Notes: generated by a model from the sequence alone, not told the origin. Counted from the stretch's first letter, positions 10,560-19,540 are shown. The stretch is DNA of 64,000 bases from Streptomyces prunicolor NBRC 13075 (GCF_000367365.1 NZ_BARF01000025.1:372001-436000), one strand, 5' to 3'. Numbers and translations are program-made.

Positions 10560-11446
10560 CAGGAGCCCTCCCTGATCCGGTCGACGCCCCACGCCTTGGA
10601 CAGGCCGTCGGCCGCGAGGTTGAGCCCGACCACGAGGGTGGCCAGGGCGATGATGGGGGCGAGGCTGGCCATCGGAACCACGGTGATGGCGGTGCGGTTC
10701 TCGGCAACCATCAGGCCCCAGTCAGGAGTTGGCGGGTCGGCGCCGAAGCCGAGGAAGGACAGCGAGGAGATCAGCAGCACGACCCAGGAGGCCCGCATCG
10801 CGAACTCCACGCACACCACGTCGGTGATGTTCGGCAGGATCTCCCGGCGCAGGATCGACCAGGTGCTCTCGCCGCGGGCGCGGGCCGCGGTCACGTAGTC
10901 GGCCGGGACCACCGCGAGGGCGGCGCCACGGACGACACGGACGACCTGCGGGACGTAGACGATCGCGACGGCGAGGACGATGACCGCCGGGCCGGTGCCG
11001 AGGGCGGTCACGACGACGAGCAGGGCCAGGACGGCGGGGATGGACAGGATCGCGTCCAGGACCCGGCCCAGTACGTCGTCGAACCAGCCGCCGCGCAGGG
11101 CCGCCGCGCATCCGATGACCGTGCCGAGGGCGACGGTGATCAGGGTCGCGGTGACGGAGATACCGAGCGCGTACCGGCCGCCGTAGAGGACGCGGGTGAG
11201 GACGTCACGGCCGTACTGGTCGGTGCCGGCCCAGTGGCTCCAACTCGACCCGAGGAGGGCGTGGTCGGCGTCGTTGGCGATCGGGTCGTAGGAGGTGAGG
11301 AGGGGGGCGAGCAGGGCGATCAGGACGTGTACGGCGACGATCGCGAGGCCGATGACGGCGGTGCGGGAGCTGGTCAGGGTGCGCCAGGCGCGGGCGGTGC
11401 GGGCGCCTCGTACGGTGGTCGGCGGGATGGTGTCGAGCGTGGTCAT
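10559..11446 (-). CDS. ABC transporter permease, DppC type
   Basis: This 295-residue inner-membrane permease has about six hydrophobic segments and a BPD_transp_1 domain (about 90-290) with the EAA-like loop AARARGESTWSILRREILPN that contacts the ATPase. The N-terminal GTDQYGRDVLTRVLYGGR segment is typical of DppC/OppC. It pairs with the upstream DppB-type permease; the ATG at 11446 overlaps that gene's TGA (ATGA). Together they form the channel for the imported peptide-like solute. Confidence 0.95.
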   Translation of the reverse strand: MTTLDTIPPTTVRGARTARAWRTLTSSRTAVIGLAIVAVHVLIALLAPLLTSYDPIANDADHALLGSSWSHWAGTDQYGRDVLTRVLYGGRYALGISVTATLITVALGTVIGCAAALRGGWFDDVLGRVLDAILSIPAVLALLVVVTALGTGPAVIVLAVAIVYVPQVVRVVRGAALAVVPADYVTAARARGESTWSILRREILPNITDVVCVEFAMRASWVVLLISSLSFLGFGADPPTPDWGLMVAENRTAITVVPMASLAPIIALATLVVGLNLAADGLSKAWGVDRIREGS

Positions 11447-12399
11447 CGGGTCCTCCCTCGGGTGCGGAGCCTGGGGTTCAGGGCCATGGTGGCCAGGTCT
11501 GCCGCGAGGTTGCAGACGACGTAGACGACCGCGCTGATGAGGGCGATGGCCTGGATGGTGGGCAGGTCGCGGTTCTGCACGGAGGAGAGCATCAGCTTGC
11601 CGATGCCCGGGTAGTTGAAGACGTTCTCGACCACCGCGACCCCGCCGACCAGCCAGGCGACGTTGAGCGCGATGACGTGCAGGGTGGGCAACAGGGCGCT
11701 GGGCAGGGCGTGTCGGGTGACGACCCGCCAGGTGGACAGGCCCTTGAGGCGGGCGGTGGTGACGTACTCCGTGGCCATCACGTCGATGACCGAAGTGCGG
11801 GCCATCCGGACGATGTACGCGGCCATCACCACGGCGAGCGCGAGGGCGGGAAGCCATACGGCGGGCAGGAGTTGGGAGACGCTGGCGTCGGGGCCGTAGA
11901 GGACGACCGCGGGGAACCACGGGAGGGCGACCGAGAAGCACAGGACGAGGACGGTGGCCACGACGAACTCGGGGACGCTCATGCCGACGAGGCTGACGGT
12001 GGAGATGACGTGGTCGGGCCAGCGGTCGCGGTACAGGCCCGCGAGGATGCCGAGGACGATAGAACCGGTGACCGCGAAGAGGACCGTGACGACGGCGATC
12101 AGCGCGGAGTTGCCGAGGTACATGGACACTTCGCCGCCGACGGCCTTGCCGGAGACGAGGGAGGTGCCGAAGTCGCCGTGCAGGGCGCCCCAGACCCAGT
12201 CCCAGTACCGCTCCCAGGCCGGCCGGTCGAGCTTCAGCTTCTCGCGCAGGGCCGCCACCGCGTCCGGGGTCGCGTCCTTGCCGAGGATCTGGGTGGCGAC
12301 GTCGCCGGGCAGCGCCTGGACGGCGAGGAAGACGAGGATGGAGGAGAGGAAGAGGGTGCCAACTGCCGCCGCGATACGGCGGGTTATGAAGGAGAGCAT
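11443..12399 (-). CDS. ABC transporter permease, DppB type
   Basis: This 318-residue inner-membrane protein starts with FITRRIAAAVGTLFLSS, the usual first helix of DppB-like permeases. About six membrane segments and the loop TTARLKGLSTWRVVTRHALP (ATPase contact) follow. It is the channel partner of the DppC-type subunit. It begins two bases after the binding-protein gene and overlaps the next gene by four bases, consistent with one operon. Confidence 0.95.
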   Translation of the reverse strand: MLSFITRRIAAAVGTLFLSSILVFLAVQALPGDVATQILGKDATPDAVAALREKLKLDRPAWERYWDWVWGALHGDFGTSLVSGKAVGGEVSMYLGNSALIAVVTVLFAVTGSIVLGILAGLYRDRWPDHVISTVSLVGMSVPEFVVATVLVLCFSVALPWFPAVVLYGPDASVSQLLPAVWLPALALAVVMAAYIVRMARTSVIDVMATEYVTTARLKGLSTWRVVTRHALPSALLPTLHVIALNVAWLVGGVAVVENVFNYPGIGKLMLSSVQNRDLPTIQAIALISAVVYVVCNLAADLATMALNPRLRTRGRTR

Positions 12400-12401
12400 G
12401 G

Positions 12402-13985
12402 TCAGGCTCCCTTCAGGCCGATGCCCAGGTAGTCGAACTCGAAGCCGTGCTCGGCGTATCCGCGCACCTTGCGGGAGATGCCGACGAGCCGGTCGGCGAA
12501 CATCGGGGTCATCGCCCCGCCTCTCTCGATCACCAACGTCTGCGCCTCGCCGTAGAGTTCGCGCCGCTTGGTGTCGTCGATCTCGGCGCGGGCCTTGTCG
12601 AGCACCGCGTCGAACTGCTTGTCGGACCAGGCGGTCTCGTTGTAGGAGGAGCCGCTGCGGAAGATCTGGGTGAAGAGCTGGTCGACGGGCCGGCCGGTGA
12701 ACCAGTAGGTGGCCATCAGCGGCTTCTTCATCCAGATCTGCGTGTAGTACGAGTCCGCGGAGGCCGTCTTGACCTTGATCCGGATCCCGGCGCGCTTCGC
12801 CGAGTCCTGGTAGGCGAGTGCCATCGGCGTGAACAGCGGGTCGTAGGAGGAGGTGTAGAGGTCCATCGCCAGACCCTCGTGGCCCGCCTGCTTCAGCAGG
12901 TACTTGGCCTTCTCCGGGTCGTGCTTCGGGTGCGCGGAGATGTACGCGGGGTCGCTCGGCGGTACCGGGTTGTCCCAGCCGGGGGTGCCCGCGCCCTGGA
13001 GGGCGACCTTGACCACGTGCTCGGGGTCGTAGGCGAGCTTCATCGCCTGGCGGACACGGACGTCGGTGAAGGGCTTCTCGGTGGTGAGCATCGGGAGGAC
13101 GTACCACTGGGCGTTCTTCACGCGGGCGATGGTCGCGCGGTCGGATGCGGCGACCACGCGGGCGGTCGCGAAGTCGAGATTGGTCTGCGAGAGCAGGTCA
13201 ACCTGCCCTGCCAGCAGGGCGTTTGAGCGGGCCGACATGTCGGCGACCGAGTAGAAGGCGATCGCGTCGAGGACGGGGCGGCCCGCGAAGTGGTCCTTGT
13301 ACGCGGTGACGCGGCCCGGGCCCGCCGGTGCGAACGACTCCAGCTTGAAGGGGCCGGTGCCGATGCCGGTGCGGCCGATGGACTTCGCGCTGCCGTCGGG
13401 GATGACGTAGCAGTTGTAGTGCGTCAGCAGGCTCGGGAACTCGGCGTTCGGGCTCTTCAGCGGCACGACGAGGGTGTGGGCGTCGGGCGTGCCCAGCTTC
13501 TCCGGGTCGATCAGCGGGGCGAGGACCGCGGCCTGCGGGGACGCCGTCGCCTTGTCGAGGATGTGACGCAGCGTGTAGGCGGCGTCGGCGGAGGTGAAGG
13601 CACGGCCGTTGTGGAAGGCGACGCCCTTGCGAAGGCGGAAGGTCCAGGTGCGGGCCTTGGCGTCGGTCTCCCAGGACTCGGCGAGGTCGGGGGCCAGCTC
13701 GCCGTTCGCGGCGACGCGGACGAGCCGGTTGTAGAGGGCGCCCAGGTACTCGTACGCGGACAGCGAGCTGGCCGGGTCGAGGGTCTCGGCGTCGGAGGCG
13801 GGCGGCCGGGCGATGCGCAGGGTGCCGCCGCGGTCGGGGGCGCCCTTCGCGGCGGCGGCCGGCAGGACGGGGGCGGCCTCCGCCCCGGAACAACCGGTCA
13901 GCAGCCAGGACCCGCCGAGCGCGGCGGCCGAGGCGACGCCCGCGGCGAGCACCGACCGGCGGCCCGGGTGGTGGATGTCGGACAT
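12402..13985 (-). CDS. ABC transporter substrate-binding lipoprotein (family 5, DppA/OppA type)
   Basis: This 527-residue extracytoplasmic receptor captures the solute for the importer. The N-terminus has a twin-arginine motif (GRRSVLAAG, Arg9-Arg10), a hydrophobic stretch and lipobox LLTGC (Cys32), pointing to Tat export followed by lipid anchoring. The mature SBP_bac_5 fold runs from about 55 to 520 and includes the family words LAESWETD and FRLRKGVAFHNG. It is the first gene of the operon; AAGGACGG lies about 8 bases before the ATG. The ligand class (peptide, opine, glycoside) cannot be told from sequence; the CocE hydrolase downstream suggests an amide or ester. Confidence 0.94.
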   Translation of the reverse strand: MSDIHHPGRRSVLAAGVASAAALGGSWLLTGCSGAEAAPVLPAAAAKGAPDRGGTLRIARPPASDAETLDPASSLSAYEYLGALYNRLVRVAANGELAPDLAESWETDAKARTWTFRLRKGVAFHNGRAFTSADAAYTLRHILDKATASPQAAVLAPLIDPEKLGTPDAHTLVVPLKSPNAEFPSLLTHYNCYVIPDGSAKSIGRTGIGTGPFKLESFAPAGPGRVTAYKDHFAGRPVLDAIAFYSVADMSARSNALLAGQVDLLSQTNLDFATARVVAASDRATIARVKNAQWYVLPMLTTEKPFTDVRVRQAMKLAYDPEHVVKVALQGAGTPGWDNPVPPSDPAYISAHPKHDPEKAKYLLKQAGHEGLAMDLYTSSYDPLFTPMALAYQDSAKRAGIRIKVKTASADSYYTQIWMKKPLMATYWFTGRPVDQLFTQIFRSGSSYNETAWSDKQFDAVLDKARAEIDDTKRRELYGEAQTLVIERGGAMTPMFADRLVGISRKVRGYAEHGFEFDYLGIGLKGA

Positions 13986-14003
13986 GTACCGACCGTCCTT
14001 GTC

Positions 14004-14062
14004 GCTATTCGTTCAGCTATTCGTTCAGCGGAACGATTGAGTGAAGTTGGTGAACGATAACC
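14004..14062. promoter_or_regulatory. Repeated operator-like sites ahead of the ABC-CocE-TetR operon
   Basis: Two adjacent 12-base direct repeats GCTATTCGTTCA (14004-14015 and 14016-14027) run into a 20-base imperfect palindrome (14019-14038; left arm ATTCGTTC, right arm GAACGATT). A further GAACGATA half-site lies at 14051-14058. The spacing and symmetry suit a TetR-type dimer. The site lies 18 to 77 bases upstream of the binding-protein ATG. Binding by the operon's own TetR product is an inference. Confidence 0.5.
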
Positions 14063-14075
14063 AGGGGATGGTTTC

Positions 14076-14093
14076 CCGCCAACCCTTTGGCGG
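14076..14093 (-). terminator. Hairpin downstream of the sulfonate-type permease gene
   Basis: CCGCCAA (14076-14082) and TTGGCGG (14087-14093) pair perfectly across the loop CCCT; flanking TTTC and GAAA bases can extend the stem with a bulge. It lies between the end of the permease gene at 14170 and the operator region of the next operon. No T-run follows, which is common for Streptomyces terminators. Confidence 0.45.
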
Positions 14094-14169
14094 CGGAAAT
14101 TAACGTCCGAAACGCACTGGTTACCCGGAGAAGGCGCGCAGGGGTCGCGTCCGCCGCGAGGGCGGTCGC

Positions 14170-14928
14170 TCAGCCGGTGGTCTCGCGGGCCCAGGGCAGC
14201 AGCGCCCGCTCCGCGAGGACGACGACGTAGAAGAGCAGCACGCTCATGGCGCTGAGCAGGGCCATGGCGGCGAAGGCGAGCGGGGTGTCGGCGTTGCCGC
14301 CGGAGGCCACGATGACGTAGCCGAGGCCCTGGTCGCCGCCCGCGAACTCGCCGACGACCGCGCCGACGACGGCCAGGGTGACGCCGAGGCGCAGGCCGAC
14401 GAAGACCTGGGGCAGGGCCCAGGGGATGCGGAGTTTTCGGTAGGTCTGCCAGCGGGACGCGGTGAGGGAGTGGGCCAGCTCGGTCAGTTCCAGGGGGACC
14501 GAGGTCAGCCCGGCCATGGCCGACACGACCACGGGGAACCAGGCGAGGAGCGCCACCATGAACACCTTCGGTGCGGTCCCGAAGCCGAGCCAGACCACGA
14601 GGAGCGGTGCCACCGCGATCTTGGGTACGGCGTTGACGGCGACCAGGAGCGGCATGACCGCGCGCTCCACGCCACGGGACGCGGTGAGCAGCACGGCGGT
14701 CGCCAGCCCCGCGCCCACCGCCAGCCCGAAGCCGACGGCGGTCTCGGTGAACGTCTGCCAGCTCTGCCGGAGCAGATAGCCGGGCAGCCGGTCGAAGGCG
14801 TCGACGACGTCGGGCGGCGAGGGCAGCAGGAACGGCCGGATGTCGAAGGCGACGGTGATCAGCCACCACCCGGCAAGCGCGCACACCGCCGCCAGGACCG
14901 GCGGTCCCGCCGCGAGGACGCGTCTCAC
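14170..14928 (-). CDS. ABC transporter permease, SsuC/TauC/nitrate type
   Basis: This 252-residue inner-membrane protein has about six hydrophobic segments. The BPD_transp_1 domain (about 60-245) includes the loop AHSLTASRWQTYRKLRIPWALP that couples to the ATPase. Close relatives move sulfonates, taurine, nitrate or thiamine precursors. The start is GTG at 14928, overlapping the methyltransferase TGA (GTGA); the frame has no ATG near this point. The matching ATPase is encoded divergently at 16921. Confidence 0.9.
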   Translation of the reverse strand: MRRVLAAGPPVLAAVCALAGWWLITVAFDIRPFLLPSPPDVVDAFDRLPGYLLRQSWQTFTETAVGFGLAVGAGLATAVLLTASRGVERAVMPLLVAVNAVPKIAVAPLLVVWLGFGTAPKVFMVALLAWFPVVVSAMAGLTSVPLELTELAHSLTASRWQTYRKLRIPWALPQVFVGLRLGVTLAVVGAVVGEFAGGDQGLGYVIVASGGNADTPLAFAAMALLSAMSVLLFYVVVLAERALLPWARETTG

Positions 14929-15734
14929 CCGGAGGGCCTGCGGCCGATGGTCGAGTAGGTGAAGTGGCCGCGCAGCACGAGCCGGGGGTCGGTGACCAGT
15001 CGGCTCAGCTCGTCCAGCTGGGCCTCGGTCATGCCGGCGGCCAGGAAGTCCTCCCGCGCCTGCGCGATGTTCGCGCCGATCAGCAGCGTGCCCGCGGTGC
15101 CGCCCGGCCAGGACCGGGCCTCGATGACGGTGTCCACGTCGGTCAGGCCCGCCTCCAGCATGGCGGCGGGCACCCGGCCCGCCCAGGTGGGGTCGTTGCC
15201 GTGAGCGGGCAGGACGCGTTCGACGAGCAACTCGTGGTAGCGGTCGACCAGTTGGGCGGCCTGCGGGCTGGGGGCCGCCAGCACCAGCTTGCGGAAGGTC
15301 GTCTCGAAGTCCTCCACCACCAGCGCGCCACCGGGCGCGAGCGCCGCCGCGAGCCTTTGGAGCACGGCCTCCCGCCCGGGCAGATGCAGCAGCACCAGCC
15401 GGGCGTGGATCACGTCCCAGGGGCCGTCCGGCACGGGTTCGTTCTCCAGGTCGTGCACCAGCACGTCGTACGGCGGACTCGGGGGCAGATGACGGGTGTT
15501 GACGTCGGTGGCCAGCACTCGCCCCGTCGGTCCCGTCGCGCGGGCGAGCCACGCGGCGATGCTGCCGCCCCCGGCCCCGGTCTCCAGACAGCGCAGGCCG
15601 GTCAGGTCGCCCAGGGACGACAGCCGCGAGGCGGTGAACTCGTCGAGGATCGCCGGGAGTTGGCCGTGCCGGTCGGCGGCCTCCGGGTGGTCGTTGTCGA
15701 AGACGTACGAGAGCGGGGTCTCCACGGCCGTCAA
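14925..15734 (-). CDS. class I SAM-dependent methyltransferase inside an ABC importer operon
   Basis: This 269-residue cytosolic enzyme has a Rossmann-type methyltransferase fold. Motif I is LETGAGGGSIAAWLA (about 50-64), followed by an acidic ATDVN turn; post-motif words are DVIHARLVLLHLP and LAPGGALVVEDF. The acceptor substrate is unknown. Both ends are coupled by four-base overlaps: its ATG overlaps the binding-protein stop, and its TGA overlaps the permease GTG. It is therefore made in step with the transporter, and the simplest guess is that it modifies the imported molecule or something derived from it. Confidence 0.88.
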   Translation of the reverse strand: MTAVETPLSYVFDNDHPEAADRHGQLPAILDEFTASRLSSLGDLTGLRCLETGAGGGSIAAWLARATGPTGRVLATDVNTRHLPPSPPYDVLVHDLENEPVPDGPWDVIHARLVLLHLPGREAVLQRLAAALAPGGALVVEDFETTFRKLVLAAPSPQAAQLVDRYHELLVERVLPAHGNDPTWAGRVPAAMLEAGLTDVDTVIEARSWPGGTAGTLLIGANIAQAREDFLAAGMTEAQLDELSRLVTDPRLVLRGHFTYSTIGRRPSG

Positions 15735-16765
15735 CTCGTCTTCATGGCGGCGAAGTCGACGACGTCCTGCGGTGCCATCCCGGGCTCGATGACCCCGGCG
15801 TTCTGCAGGCTGGTGAGGGCGCGCCGCATCCGGTCCTGGGTGATCAGGCCGATGTTCTCCGTGCCCTCGGCGGTCACGGACTGCGTCATCAGCTTGATCT
15901 CGGAGGCCGCGGCCGTGGAGTCCGTCTCCGGGTGCTTGGCGTGCAGCAACTTCCCTGCCTCATCGGGGTGTTGGATCGTGTACTTCAGTCCCTTGAGCAG
16001 AGCGGCGCGGAAGCGCTTGACCAGGTCCGGCTGCTTCGCGGCGATGGAAGCCGTGGTGACGGTCGCGTTGCCGTACAGGTCGGGCAGGTAGGTGCTGTAG
16101 GGGAACACGACGACATGCTTCGACCTGGCCTGCACGGTGGCCTTCTCGATGGTGGGCCGGCCGATCAGGAACGTGCTGAGCGCGTCGGCCTTTCCGCTGG
16201 CGAGCGCCGGGCCCAACTGGACGGGCTGGACGGCGATCCAGTGGATTCCGGCCGAGTCGACACCGGCGAGCTTGGCGTAGCCGGGGAAGAGCAGTTGGTT
16301 CACGGAGTTGGCGGCGGCCGCGATCCGCTTGCCCTTGAGGTCCTTCGGGGTGGTGATGCCCGAGCCCTGCATCGCCATGATGGAGACGAGCGTGCGCTGG
16401 TGGATGGCGAGCACCGCGCGGAAGTCGCGGTAGGCCGTGGAGTTCTTGGCTCCCGCGGAAATCATCGCGCCCGTGAAGTCCAGACTCGTGAACTGTGCCT
16501 TTCCGGAGGCGAGGGTCTTGAGATTCTCGCCGGTGGCCTTTCCGAGTTCGATCTGTACGTCGATTCCGGCGTCCCGGAAATAGCCCTTCTGCTCGGCCAC
16601 CCAGGCGAAGGCGTCCCGCCCCGCCGCACCGAACGCGGTGACGTAGGTGACGTGGTCCTCGGCCGAACTCGTGCTCTTCGGGGACGAGTTGGAGTCACAG
16701 GCCGCGGCGGCCAGTAGCGTGAGCGTCGCGCAGAACACCGCGGTCGTACGGTACGAGCGGATCAT
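15731..16765 (-). CDS. ABC transporter substrate-binding lipoprotein, SsuA/NMT1 type
   Basis: This 344-residue receptor has a lipoprotein signal (IRSYR, hydrophobic core, lipobox LAAAAC, Cys23) and an NMT1/SsuA-like periplasmic-binding fold (about 38-330). It contains typical words AEQKGYFRDAGIDVQIE, SGKAQFTSLDFTG and DLKGKRIAA. Relatives bind sulfonates, taurine, nitrate or pyrimidine precursors. GGGGAGG precedes the ATG at 16765. It leads a three-gene operon with methyltransferase and permease, and is divergent from the ATPase gene. Confidence 0.9.
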   Translation of the reverse strand: MIRSYRTTAVFCATLTLLAAAACDSNSSPKSTSSAEDHVTYVTAFGAAGRDAFAWVAEQKGYFRDAGIDVQIELGKATGENLKTLASGKAQFTSLDFTGAMISAGAKNSTAYRDFRAVLAIHQRTLVSIMAMQGSGITTPKDLKGKRIAAAANSVNQLLFPGYAKLAGVDSAGIHWIAVQPVQLGPALASGKADALSTFLIGRPTIEKATVQARSKHVVVFPYSTYLPDLYGNATVTTASIAAKQPDLVKRFRAALLKGLKYTIQHPDEAGKLLHAKHPETDSTAAASEIKLMTQSVTAEGTENIGLITQDRMRRALTSLQNAGVIEPGMAPQDVVDFAAMKTS

Positions 16766-16920
16766 GCGACCTCCCCGGAGGGGGAATGGGTGAGGGGACG
16801 GCGGCACTTGGTGGGGCGTTATCGCCGGGGTCGCGATCCGAGAAAGCGTACGCGCGCGTGTCACAATCCAGCAGAGCGATTTTCGGTACTCCGCGCACGG
16901 CGGCCGACGGGAGTCGACGC

Positions 16921-17679
16921 GTGATCCAACTACGGGGCGTGTCCAAGGAGTTCGCGCATCGACGGGGCTGCGTCGAAGCGCTTCACGGCATCGATCTGGA
17001 GGCGGACGACGGTGAGTTCGTGGCGGTCGTCGGGCGTTCCGGTTGCGGGAAGTCGACGCTGCTGCGGCTGATCGCCGGGCTCGTACCGCCGACGCGGGGC
17101 GAGGTACTGGTGGGCGGCCGTGCCGTCACCGGGCCGCGCCCCGACTGCGCCGTCCTCTTCCAGCGCCCGGCGCTGCTGCCGTGGCGGTCGGTGCTGGACA
17201 ATGTGCTGCTGCCTGCGGAGATCTCCGGCGAGCGGAGCGACGGCGCACGGAAACTGGCGCTGGAGCTGATCGGGACGATGGGCCTCGACGGCTTCCAGCG
17301 CCGCCTGCCGCACGAGCTGTCCGGCGGGATGCAGCAGCGGGTGGCGCTGTGCCGGTCGCTCATGCAGCGGCCCCGGGTGCTGCTGATGGACGAGCCGTTC
17401 TCCGCGCTCGACGCGCTCACCCGGGACGAGTTGTGCGCCGAGTTGCAGCGGACGCACCGCGAGCATCCGTCCACCGTCGTCCTCGTCACGCACTCCGTGG
17501 ACGAGGCGGTCATGCTCGCCGATCGGGTGGTCGTCCTCACTCCCCGGCCCGGCCGGATCCGTACGGTCCTCGACATCACGCTGCCCCGGCCGCGCACCCG
17601 CGCCGAGGCCGGCCAGGCGGAGCAACTGGCCCGGCGGGCGGCCGAGTTGCACGCGCTGCTGCTCGACAGCGAGAGCTGA
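16921..17679 (+). CDS. ABC transporter ATP-binding protein, SsuB/TauB/nitrate type
   Basis: This 252-residue cytosolic ATPase shows Walker A GRSGCGKST, Q-loop FQRPALLPW, signature LSGGMQQR, Walker B VLLMDEPF and H-loop VLVTHSVDEA. The DEPFSALD and DEAVMLADR words are typical of the nitrate/sulfonate/taurine family. It should energise the permease encoded divergently at 14170. GTG at 16921 follows GGGAG at good spacing; a longer frame reaches an ATG at 16786 but the extra residues look non-coding. The intergenic region 16766-16920 probably holds both promoters. Confidence 0.9.
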   Translation: MIQLRGVSKEFAHRRGCVEALHGIDLEADDGEFVAVVGRSGCGKSTLLRLIAGLVPPTRGEVLVGGRAVTGPRPDCAVLFQRPALLPWRSVLDNVLLPAEISGERSDGARKLALELIGTMGLDGFQRRLPHELSGGMQQRVALCRSLMQRPRVLLMDEPFSALDALTRDELCAELQRTHREHPSTVVLVTHSVDEAVMLADRVVVLTPRPGRIRTVLDITLPRPRTRAEAGQAEQLARRAAELHALLLDSES

Positions 17680-17706
17680 TCCCGGCCACCCCGTCCGGTC
17701 CTGCCG

Positions 17707-18198
17707 TCACTCCCCCGCGAAGGCCTTCTCCAGCGCGGCGAGGTCGAATTTGCCCATCGCCATGAAGGACTCGGTGGCGCGGGCGACCTTCGCCGGGTCC
17801 GGGTCGGTGATCATCTCGATCAGCCGGGTGGGGACGACCTGCCAGGACACGCCGAACTTGTCCTTGAGCCAGCCGCACGGGCCGGGCTCGCCGCCGTCGG
17901 TGAGCTTGGTCCAGTAGTAGTCGATGTCCTCCTGGTCCTCGCACGGGATCTGGAAGGAGACCGCCTCGGTGAACTTGAACTCCGGGCCGCCGTTCAGCCC
18001 GACGAACTTCTGGCCGAAGGCCGTGAACTCCACGGTGAGCACCGAGCCCGCCGGCTGCGGGGCGCCCTCGCCGTAGTGGCTGACGCGGCCGATGCTGGAG
18101 TTCTTGAAGATCGACACGTAGTGGTGGGCGGCTTCCTCGGCCTGGCCGTCGAACCAGAGACACGTGGTGAATCCGTCGGTGGGTGCGTCGGTGGTCAT
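17707..18198 (-). CDS. VOC-family PhnB-like protein
   Basis: This 163-residue protein has one PhnB/3-demethylubiquinone-methyltransferase-like VOC fold, with FTTCLWFDGQAEEAAHHYVSIF at the start and DKFGVSWQVVP near residue 125. Family members are widespread and mostly without assigned reaction. The ATG at 18198 follows a strong GGAGGAGCTC; an upstream GTG (18225) would add nine residues ahead of the ribosome site and was not chosen. It is divergent from the epoxide hydrolase. Confidence 0.87.
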   Translation of the reverse strand: MTTDAPTDGFTTCLWFDGQAEEAAHHYVSIFKNSSIGRVSHYGEGAPQPAGSVLTVEFTAFGQKFVGLNGGPEFKFTEAVSFQIPCEDQEDIDYYWTKLTDGGEPGPCGWLKDKFGVSWQVVPTRLIEMITDPDPAKVARATESFMAMGKFDLAALEKAFAGE

Positions 18199-18331
18199 GA
18201 GCTCCTCCATGGGCTCCGGGGGCATCGAACACGGTCATCTGTATCGACCGGGACGGGCCGCGAAACTCATCGGTCCGACGGCCGAGTAATCCGAGTGGTC
18301 GATCCGCCACCCGGAACTAGTCTCGGATTCC

Positions 18332-19540
18332 ATGACGTCCTCCCACCCAGACCGCGTCCACCCCTTCCGCATCGACATCCCCCAGTCCGACCTCGACGAC
18401 CTCCACACCCGCCTCGACCGCACCCGCTGGCCCGACGAGCTCCCCGGCACCGGCTGGGCGTACGGCGTACCGGCCGGGTATCTGCGGGAGCTGGTCCGGT
18501 ACTGGCGGCACACGTACGACTGGCGTGCGGCCGAGGCGGAGCTGAACGCGTGGCCGCAGTTCACGACCACCATCGACGGGTCGAACGTGCACTTCGCGCA
18601 CATCCGCTCCCCGGAGCCGGACGCCACCCCGCTGATCCTCACGCACGGCTGGCCGGGCTCGATCGTCGAATTCGTGGACATCGTGGGCCTGTTGACCGAC
18701 CCGGCGGCCCACGGCGGCGACCCCGCCGACGCCTTCCACGTGGTCGTACCCGGCATCCCCGGCTTCGGACTGTCCGGGCCGCCGGCCGACACCGGCTGGG
18801 AGGCGGGCCGGATCGCGGACGCCTGGGCCGAGTTGATGCACCGGCTCGGCTACGAGCGGTTCGGCGCGCAGGGCGGCGACTGGGGCTCGGCGATCTCCCG
18901 CGAGCTGGGCCGCGCCCACCCCGACCGGGTCATCGGCGTCCATCTCAACCTGTTGCCGGGTGCGCAGGCACAGACCGAGCCCACCGCCGAGGAACTGGCC
19001 CAACTCGCCCCCCAGGAGCGGGCGGACGCCCTGGAGTCCTGGCGCCGCTGGACCGCCTGGTCGCGCGAGGGCACCGGGTACGCCGTCCTCCACGCCACCC
19101 GCCCACAGACCCTGGCGTACGGCCTCACGGACTCGCCGGTCGGCCAACTCGCCTGGATCGTCGAGAAGTTCAGGGAGTGGACGGACTCGGAGGAGCTGCC
19201 CGAGGAGGCCGTGGACCGGGACCGGCTGCTCACCAACGTGATGCTGTACTGGCTGACGGGGACCGCCGGTTCGGCCGCCCGCATCTACTACGAGCGGGCC
19301 CACGCCACCGGCGCCCGGGCCGCCGCGCCCACCCTCCCCTCGACCACCCCCACCGCGCTCGCCGTCTTCCCGGCCGAGATCCAGATCCCGCTCCACCACA
19401 AGGCCGAGCGCACCGAGAACATCGTCCGCTGGACCAGGCTCGACCGGGGCGGCCACTTCGCCGCGATGGAGGAACCGGACCTGCTGGCCGAGGACGTACG
19501 GGCCTTCTTCCGGCAGTTGCGCGAGAAGGGCGTCAGCTGA
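18332..19540 (+). CDS. epoxide hydrolase (EHN-domain alpha/beta hydrolase)
   Basis: This 402-residue protein starts with an epoxide-hydrolase N-terminal (EHN) domain (about 8-115) and continues with an alpha/beta hydrolase fold. Key parts are the oxyanion motif HGWPGS (105-110), nucleophile Asp183 in GGDWGS and the catalytic His375 in GGHFAAME. These enzymes open epoxides to diols in two steps through an Asp ester. No Shine-Dalgarno precedes the ATG; a TAGTCT box ends eight bases before it, which suggests a leaderless transcript. An inverted pair AATCCGAG (18288-18295)/CTCGGATT (18322-18329) flanks this promoter. Confidence 0.93.
   Translation: MTSSHPDRVHPFRIDIPQSDLDDLHTRLDRTRWPDELPGTGWAYGVPAGYLRELVRYWRHTYDWRAAEAELNAWPQFTTTIDGSNVHFAHIRSPEPDATPLILTHGWPGSIVEFVDIVGLLTDPAAHGGDPADAFHVVVPGIPGFGLSGPPADTGWEAGRIADAWAELMHRLGYERFGAQGGDWGSAISRELGRAHPDRVIGVHLNLLPGAQAQTEPTAEELAQLAPQERADALESWRRWTAWSREGTGYAVLHATRPQTLAYGLTDSPVGQLAWIVEKFREWTDSEELPEEAVDRDRLLTNVMLYWLTGTAGSAARIYYERAHATGARAAAPTLPSTTPTALAVFPAEIQIPLHHKAERTENIVRWTRLDRGGHFAAMEEPDLLAEDVRAFFRQLREKGVS

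Noticed and set aside
8646..10898. 750-codon open frame on the plus strand opposite the ABC ATPase
   Set aside because: Antisense shadow with low-complexity composition; the minus-strand gene has full ABC motifs.
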